From: Phycisphaerales bacterium | GTDB taxonomy: Bacteria > Planctomycetota > Phycisphaerae > Phycisphaerales > UBA1924 | NCBI GenBank assembly: GCA_019747615.1 | Contig: JAIEQQ010000532.1 | Location: 1 to 5,611, forward strand | Reading direction: 5' to 3' | Length of the DNA: 5,611 nucleotides | Part shown: piece by piece, positions 1 through 3,533 of the stretch | Layout of the letters: each line of letters starts with the position of its first letter | Position numbering within the stretch: position 1 is the first letter of the stretch | Position numbers and translations under genes: made by a program | Notes under the pieces: generated by a model | Database searches by the model: none | What the model was told of the DNA's origin: nothing | Seen by the model: the letters and a program-made list of their open reading frames with translations, nothing else

Positions 1-42
1 TTCGGATTGTGTCTGGTTTTCGACGGCTGCGATGCGATTAGC

Positions 43-94
43 TCTGCCGTCGCGTTCGCCGCTACGGCAGCCGCGCCAAAACCCACGTTTTGGC
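43..94. other. Cluster of small inverted repeats upstream of the first gene (possible end of a preceding transcript)
   Basis: Two stems sit side by side. Positions 44-50 (CTGCCGT) pair perfectly with 64-70 (ACGGCAG). Positions 75-82 (GCCAAAAC) pair perfectly with 87-94 (GTTTTGGC) across a 4-base loop. The second stem is followed by a modestly T-rich stretch (CAGTTTGTTT), so it could be a weak terminator for a gene ending before the window. It ends about 10 bases before the candidate -35 element of the repeat-protein gene, which suits a boundary between transcripts. No coding sequence is supported in 1-187. An in-frame extension of the first gene from 32 exists, but it lacks a signal-peptide start or a ribosome binding site. 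The role is uncertain. Confidence 0.3.
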
Positions 95-103
95 ACAGTT
101 TGT

Positions 104-132
104 TTGCATCGACACCAAATCGGAGGTATCTT
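104..132 (+). promoter_or_regulatory. Candidate sigma-70-type promoter for the repeat-protein gene
   Basis: TTGCAT at 104-109 is separated by exactly 17 bases from TATCTT at 127-132. The match is 3 of 6 to the -35 consensus and 4 of 6 to the -10 consensus. Transcription would start near 139, giving a leader of about 50 bases before the ATG at 188. Candidate promoters with the same TTGC-start and 17-base spacing precede the other two genes in this window. This is found by pattern only; planctomycete promoters are poorly characterised and such matches arise easily by chance. Confidence 0.35.
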
Positions 133-145
133 TCTCTCTTCAGTC

Positions 146-163
146 GCTATCCGTACTGATAGC
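146..163 (+). other. Leader hairpin ahead of the first ribosome binding site
   Basis: GCTATC (146-151) and GATAGC (158-163) form a perfect 6-bp stem with a 6-base loop. It lies in the predicted leader, between the candidate -10 and the Shine-Dalgarno sequence at 176-181. It may affect mRNA stability or translation, but its length is compatible with chance. Confidence 0.25.
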
Positions 164-175
164 AGTGATGAACAA

Positions 176-187
176 AAGGAGAGAGAG
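176..187 (+). promoter_or_regulatory. Ribosome binding site that sets the start of the repeat-protein gene at 188
   Basis: AAGGAG at 176-181 lies 6 bases before the ATG at 188. The protein starting there has an ordinary signal peptide, whereas the longer in-frame reading from 32 would bury that signal 52 residues inside. The spacer is a GA dinucleotide run (five GA units, 179-188) that runs into the start codon, so gain or loss of a unit would change the spacing. Confidence 0.8.
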
Positions 188-1009
188 ATGAACCGTGCGA
201 TCGCTGGGTCCGTTCAATCGTCGTCACCCCATGCTCGTCTTGGATCCGCTCACGCGGCGAGCTTGGCACCGGTGGCAGCCGCCATGCTGATGGTCTTGGC
301 CGGGCAAGTTGCCAGTGCGTCGGCCCAGGTGGCCTATCGCACGGTCGCGCTGCAGAATGTGGCCGCCCCCGGTGCCAATGGCATCCCGTTCCAAGGCTTC
401 AGCACGGCGGTGATCAACAACGCCGGCAACACCGCGTTCAATGCCAACCTCGTGGTCGCTCCCGGCGCTGCGACGTTCAGCAACAACGTCGGTGTCTGGT
501 CCGAGGGCTTCGGCGGTTCGCTTTCGCTGGTCGCCCGCTCGGGCATCACGCCGGCTCCGGGCGCGGGCTCGGCGACGTTCACGACGTTCGGTGCCAACAA
601 CACTCCGATCCTGAACGACAACGGCCAGATCGCATTTAACAGCAGCCTCGCGGGCATGCCCATCAACTCCAACAACATGAACGGCATCTGGTCGCAGGAC
701 ACCTCGGGCAACCTCGGCCTGGTGATCCGCGCCGGCAGCCCCGCCGCGGGCACGGCTGGCTCGTTCCTCAACTTCTCCGGTGTCCGATACAACAACACCG
801 GTCAGGTCGCGTTCGTCGGCACGCTGGCCACCGGCCCGGGCAGCGGCGCGAACACGAACAACGACAGCGGGATCTGGCGTCAGACGTCGGTCAACTTGGG
901 GACGCTCGATCTGGTCGCTCGTGAGGGCTCGGCCGCCGTGGGCGTGCTCCCGACGTTGAACTACTCGCCGATTGCTGCTCCGGGCAATGCGCCTTCGGCA
1001 CGTCGCTGA
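188..1009 (+). CDS. Secreted NxxGxxAF tandem-repeat protein, 5' part of a frameshifted gene
   Basis: This is the N-terminal 273 residues of a probable exported surface protein. Residues 1-46 are a signal peptide: an extended polar N-region, a hydrophobic core around 26-42, and a likely cleavage ASA46|Q47. After it come repeats of about 60 residues. Each has an N-x-x-G-x-x-A-F core (NNAGNTAF at 77-84, NDNGQIAF at 143-150, NNTGQVAF at 202-209) and then a [G/V]-[I/V]-W...L-V-[A/I]-R-x-G segment. This matches the planctomycete 'choice-of-anchor tandem repeat NxxGxxAF' style of protein; the molecular function is unknown. The frame stops at 1007-1009, inside what should be the fourth repeat. The fragment has no anchor, and the expected continuation lies in another frame from about 991. 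Read together with the downstream fragment, the gene spans 188-1878. As it stands the product would be a truncated, unanchored secreted protein. The reading frame and repeat assignment are firm; the biological role is not. Confidence 0.85.
   Translation: MNRAIAGSVQSSSPHARLGSAHAASLAPVAAAMLMVLAGQVASASAQVAYRTVALQNVAAPGANGIPFQGFSTAVINNAGNTAFNANLVVAPGAATFSNNVGVWSEGFGGSLSLVARSGITPAPGAGSATFTTFGANNTPILNDNGQIAFNSSLAGMPINSNNMNGIWSQDTSGNLGLVIRAGSPAAGTAGSFLNFSGVRYNNTGQVAFVGTLATGPGSGANTNNDSGIWRQTSVNLGTLDLVAREGSAAVGVLPTLNYSPIAAPGNAPSARR
983..996 (+). other. Frameshift site within the fourth NxxGxxAF repeat
   Basis: The upstream frame reads G-N-A (983-991) and then departs from the repeat pattern into P-S-A-R-R-stop. 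The frame used downstream reads A-F-G-T-S-L from 991. Adding one base after position 990, or stepping back one base at 991, gives G-N-A-A-F, which is exactly the G-x-x-A-F expected at this point of the repeat. No X-XXY-YYZ slippery heptamer or homopolymer is present, so a one-base deletion or an assembly error is more likely than programmed -1 frameshifting. Confidence 0.85.
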
Positions 1010-1029
1010 GCGCCCCGGCCCAGCGCGCC

Positions 1030-1878
1030 GTGTTCACTCAGGGCAGCACCGGCGCCACGGGTCTGGTCGCGCAGACGGGCTTAGTCATCCCGGGCACCGC
1101 TGGTGAGACGTACAACTTCCCCAGCTCGCCGGTCATCATCAACAACTCCGGGCGCACCGCCTTCTTCACCCAGACCAGCCTCGGTGGCTCCGCCATCGTC
1201 GCCAGCAGCGCCGGCGCATCGCCGACGGTCTCGATCGTTGCCCGCAACGGTGACGCGCTCACAAGCGCAGGCCCCGGCGTCGCACTGAGCACCATCACCG
1301 GCAGCTCCGTGCGTCACAACGGTGCCGATCAGGTCGCCTTCATCAGCGCCCTTGCTGGCGTGAACACCACCGCCAACGACAACTTCGCGGTCATCACCCA
1401 GGGCACCAGCGGCCTGAACATCGTCGCCCGCGCCGGAAGCGCCGCCCCGGGCACCGGCCCTGGCGTGTTCTTCGGCACGAGCTTCAGCTCACTGACGATG
1501 AACAACGTCGGCCAGGTCGCGTTTATCACCAACCTGACGGGCACAGGCATCGGGCCCGGGAGCGGCAACGGCTCGGGGCTGTGGGCGACCGATACCTCCG
1601 GCAACGTCGTGCTCGTCGCTCGCCAAGGCGATCTGTTTGATGTGAACTCGGACCCGCTGATCACCGACAACCGCACCATCAACCTCATCAGCTACGCCGC
1701 GGTCGCCAGCGGCCAAGACGGCAACGGCCGCGCCTTGAACGATGTCGGCCAGCTCGTCTTCAACCTGTCGTTCACCGACAATACCAGCGGCGTGTTCGTC
1801 GCCACGATCCCGACTCCCGGTGCGGTGGCGGTCTTGGGCCTGGCCGGTCTGGCCGCGGCCCGTCGCCGCCGTCGCTGA
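1030..1878 (+). CDS. Secreted NxxGxxAF tandem-repeat protein, 3' part with C-terminal sorting/anchor tail
   Basis: This is the C-terminal part of the gene starting at 188. The listed start is the first possible start codon in this frame (GTG at 1030). Homology really begins near 991, there is no ribosome binding site worth the name before 1030, and no signal peptide, so independent translation is unlikely. It continues the repeats: NNSGRTAF, a variant NGADQVAF (G replaced by D), NNVGQVAF and NDVGQLVF, at corrected residues 319-326, 378-385, 439-446 and 518-525. Each is followed by L-V-A-R/Q-x-G or I-V-A-R-x-G segments. The last 23 residues form a short sorting tail: IPTPG at corrected 541-545, a hydrophobic Ala/Leu/Gly helix, then five arginines at the very end. 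This resembles PEP-CTERM signals recognised by exosortase, with PTPG in place of PEP as is common in Phycisphaerae. A strong stem-loop terminator follows 55 bases after the stop. The corrected full protein would have about 563 residues. Confidence 0.85.
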   Translation: MFTQGSTGATGLVAQTGLVIPGTAGETYNFPSSPVIINNSGRTAFFTQTSLGGSAIVASSAGASPTVSIVARNGDALTSAGPGVALSTITGSSVRHNGADQVAFISALAGVNTTANDNFAVITQGTSGLNIVARAGSAAPGTGPGVFFGTSFSSLTMNNVGQVAFITNLTGTGIGPGSGNGSGLWATDTSGNVVLVARQGDLFDVNSDPLITDNRTINLISYAAVASGQDGNGRALNDVGQLVFNLSFTDNTSGVFVATIPTPGAVAVLGLAGLAAARRRRR

Positions 1879-1932
1879 TCGACTGCCTCACGGATGTACA
1901 GCGACGACGGTCGTCGCATGTTTCTCCTCTGT

Positions 1933-1970
1933 AAACGCCGCGGGTCCACCGACCCGCGGCGTTTCTCATT
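1933..1970 (+). terminator. Strong intrinsic terminator after the repeat-protein gene, possibly bidirectional
   Basis: Positions 1933-1946 (AAACGCCGCGGGTC) pair perfectly with 1951-1964 (GACCCGCGGCGTTT) across a 4-base loop, giving a 14-bp stem of mostly G-C pairs. The T-rich tail TTTCTCATTT follows. It lies 55 bases after the stop of the + strand gene and 118 bases beyond the end of the convergent minus-strand gene. In the minus direction the stem is identical but the tail (TTTACAGAGG) is poorer in T, so termination there is plausible but weaker. Confidence 0.85.
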
Positions 1971-2087
1971 TCGATCCGCGCGAAAGCACCCGCGATCGGC
2001 CGTTGCGCGCAGGGACATCGATCTGGCGAGCATCCGACCGGGCGCGATGCGGGGCCGATGATCGTTCAATCATCTCGACGGCGTGGC
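1971..2087. other. Convergent intergenic spacer
   Basis: No gene is supported between the terminator and the end of the minus-strand gene. The only structure seen is a perfect 6-bp inverted repeat, GATGAT (2057-2062) with ATCATC (2069-2074), 13 bases beyond the minus-strand stop codon. It has no T tract and is weak evidence for a terminator. Translated frames crossing this stretch show no plausible start or family resemblance. Confidence 0.4.
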
Positions 2088-3314
2088 TTACTGCGGCGCT
2101 TCGGGCAGTGGCCTCAGAAGCACGAGACTCATCGGCGAGAGGATGTACTTCGCCCGATACCGCACGCCGATGAGCTCTTCAAGCGGGACCTTCACGTGCG
2201 CCGCCGCCTTGGCTACCAGCGCGTGCATGTGCTCGTACGTCGGGTCGGCGTAGAAGCCCGCCTCGCTGAGCGGCTCCACCTCGGTGACTTCGAAGAGGAA
2301 CGCCGCGTCGTTGTCGGACATCGGCGTGGACGGATGCCCCGTTGACGCGTCGAAGCACCGCAGCTGACCAGTTTCGAGGAACGTGCGACTCTCCGGCAGA
2401 CGCCGATCGATCAGACAATCGACGATCAGGTTCTCTGTCGGCGTGTAGCAGACCGTCAGCAACTGGTTCACGTGATCCTGCGGCGTTCGATAACGCGGAT
2501 TCTCGTATCCCGAGAGGCCGGTGAATGCGAGCGTCGAGGTCCGGCTGCAACCGATGGAGCCCGGTCGCAGCACGACCCACCCGCGGTTGCGATCAACGAT
2601 GTACTCCAGATCGTCCTCGGTGATGTTCGACAGCTCAGTGTCGAGGCGGAACCGCTTGCGGAGGTCGGCCTCCAGCGAGGGCATTTTGTGATCAACGGTC
2701 CCGTCGTCGTGTGTTGCACGCTCAAGATAGAACAGCCGACTGCGGTGCCCGGCGCGGATGCGCGTCACGCCTTGGAGGCACTGGTACGACGCCATCGAGC
2801 AGCGCGTCGGATCGCCGAGCTGCGACGAAGCGAAGATCATCCCGCGGATCTGCGTGTTCACCTTGGTGCCCAGCAGCGCGCACTGCGCGCGATGCCCGTC
2901 GCGACGCAGGTCCTCGGTGCGCTGCTGGAGCTCGCCGGTCTCCCAGGTTGCGGTCAGCAGCGCCAGCATCTGGCGATCACCGGCGTGAATGCGGATCGTG
3001 GATTCGAGGCGCTCGATGGCCTGACGCAGAGACGCCAGCTCGTGGCTGAGCGCTTCGGTCCCACCGAGTCGCTGGCTTGCTTCAAGGAGCATCTCAAGCC
3101 CGCGAGCACCGGGGATGACTCCGAGCCCGATGGAAGGAGAAGGTTGCGCGGCGATCGTCGCGATCTGCCAGGCAAGTTGGCGGTTGAGGCCAAGTCGCTG
3201 CGCGATCGCGGTGCCTGAGCGGGCGTCGATCTGGTGATGCTGGAGAACGCGAACGATCTGGCCTCGCACGCCGCCGTAGGCTTGTTCGAGTTCTGCATGG
3301 GCATCGATGATCAT
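2088..3314 (-). CDS. Hypothetical cytoplasmic protein with N-terminal helix-turn-helix-like segment
   Basis: This is a 408-residue protein whose family I cannot name. The ATG at 3314 is preferred because GGAGG lies 11 bases upstream of it and a candidate promoter predicts transcription starting near 3370. An upstream in-frame GTG at 3365 would add 17 residues but leave almost no leader. There is no signal peptide or membrane segment, so it is probably cytoplasmic. Residues 33-54 (TAIAQRLGLNRQLAWQI core) look like a helix-turn-helix: an A-I-A-Q-R-L-G turn followed by a possible recognition helix. Residues about 72-137 are rich in Leu, Glu and Arg with near-heptad spacing, suggesting a helical or coiled-coil linker. 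The C-terminal 270 residues are mixed alpha/beta with scattered cysteines (145, 172, 179, 256, 289, 300, 320) and no motif I recognise. A transcription-regulator role is inferred from the HTH only. It converges on the repeat-protein gene and diverges from the large secreted-protein gene. Confidence 0.85.
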   Translation of the reverse strand: MIIDAHAELEQAYGGVRGQIVRVLQHHQIDARSGTAIAQRLGLNRQLAWQIATIAAQPSPSIGLGVIPGARGLEMLLEASQRLGGTEALSHELASLRQAIERLESTIRIHAGDRQMLALLTATWETGELQQRTEDLRRDGHRAQCALLGTKVNTQIRGMIFASSQLGDPTRCSMASYQCLQGVTRIRAGHRSRLFYLERATHDDGTVDHKMPSLEADLRKRFRLDTELSNITEDDLEYIVDRNRGWVVLRPGSIGCSRTSTLAFTGLSGYENPRYRTPQDHVNQLLTVCYTPTENLIVDCLIDRRLPESRTFLETGQLRCFDASTGHPSTPMSDNDAAFLFEVTEVEPLSEAGFYADPTYEHMHALVAKAAAHVKVPLEELIGVRYRAKYILSPMSLVLLRPLPEAPQ

Positions 3315-3325
3315 GGGCGAGCGAA

Positions 3326-3330
3326 CCTCC
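3326..3330 (-). promoter_or_regulatory. Ribosome binding site supporting the 3314 start of the HTH-like gene
   Basis: GGAGG on the minus strand lies 11 bases before the ATG at 3314. The spacing is slightly long but the match is full, and it favours this start over the upstream GTG at 3365. Confidence 0.55.
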
Positions 3331-3376
3331 ACGACGGAGAACAGTCGTTGCGTCGTTGCGATCACCCACCCCCGTC

Positions 3377-3405
3377 ATCGTATTGCGAAACCGCGAAAGA
3401 CGCAA
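3377..3405 (-). promoter_or_regulatory. Candidate promoter for the HTH-like gene
   Basis: On the minus strand TTGCGT (3405-3400) is followed after 17 bases by TACGAT (3382-3377), with 3 of 6 and 4 of 6 matches to the -35 and -10 consensus. Transcription would start near 3370, giving about 55 bases of leader to the ATG at 3314. It faces away from a similar candidate promoter for the gene starting at 3534; their -35 elements are 27 A/T-rich bases apart. Found by pattern only. Confidence 0.35.
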
Positions 3406-3425
3406 CAAATCAACAGATTTTTTCC

Positions 3426-3436
3426 GCAATGATTGC
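3426..3436. promoter_or_regulatory. Possible operator: GCAAT-G-ATTGC dyad in the divergent promoter region
   Basis: A perfect dyad with 5-base arms and a single central base overlaps the candidate -35 element of the gene starting at 3534. Related TTGCG or CGCAA words occur nearby at 3348, 3356, 3383 and 3401. A binding site for the neighbouring HTH-like protein is possible, but this is inference from position and symmetry. Confidence 0.25.
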
Positions 3437-3461
3437 ACGACTGATACTTCTGCAGTAGACT
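3433..3461 (+). promoter_or_regulatory. Candidate promoter for the large secreted-protein gene
   Basis: TTGCAC (3433-3438) is followed after 17 bases by TAGACT (3456-3461), 3 of 6 and 4 of 6 matches to consensus. An A/T-rich stretch (CAACAGATTTTTTCC) just upstream could act as an UP element. Transcription would begin near 3468, leaving about 65 bases of leader before the GTG start at 3534. Confidence 0.4.
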
Positions 3462-3520
3462 CTTGAAGCGTTGCCGGACGAGTATTCCCTCGCTGGTGTG
3501 GGTGCTGTTCGGGCGCTTAT

Positions 3521-3533
3521 GGAGGCTCAAGCC
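3521..3533 (+). promoter_or_regulatory. Ribosome binding site choosing the GTG start at 3534
   Basis: GGAGG at 3521-3525 is 8 bases before GTG 3534, an ideal distance. The in-frame ATG at 3519 overlaps this Shine-Dalgarno sequence and has no comparable site of its own, so GTG is the better start; the two differ by five residues. Confidence 0.7.

Noticed and set aside
32..187. N-terminal extension of the repeat-protein gene from 32
   Set aside because: It would place a normal signal peptide 52 residues inside the protein. The ATG at 188 has a clear AAGGAG at the right distance, and 32-187 contains the likely promoter and leader.
983..996. Programmed ribosomal frameshift in the repeat protein
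   Set aside because: A -1 shift would give the right product, but there is no slippery heptamer. A strong stem-loop downstream was not apparent either, so a mutation or sequence error is simpler.
407..1764. CRISPR-like or DNA-level tandem repeats
   Set aside because: The repetition is at protein level with diverged nucleotide sequence and 60-codon spacing, and there is no short conserved DNA repeat with unique spacers.
2472..3218. Plus-strand 248-residue frame opposite the HTH-like gene
   Set aside because: It lies antisense to a better-supported gene, has no ribosome binding site and no recognisable motif. Long antisense frames are expected in high-GC coding DNA.
3407..3424. AAATC-AACA-GATTT followed by T run, as a terminator
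   Set aside because: The stem is only 5 A/T-rich base pairs and no gene on the plus strand ends upstream of it. It fits better as A/T-rich promoter DNA.
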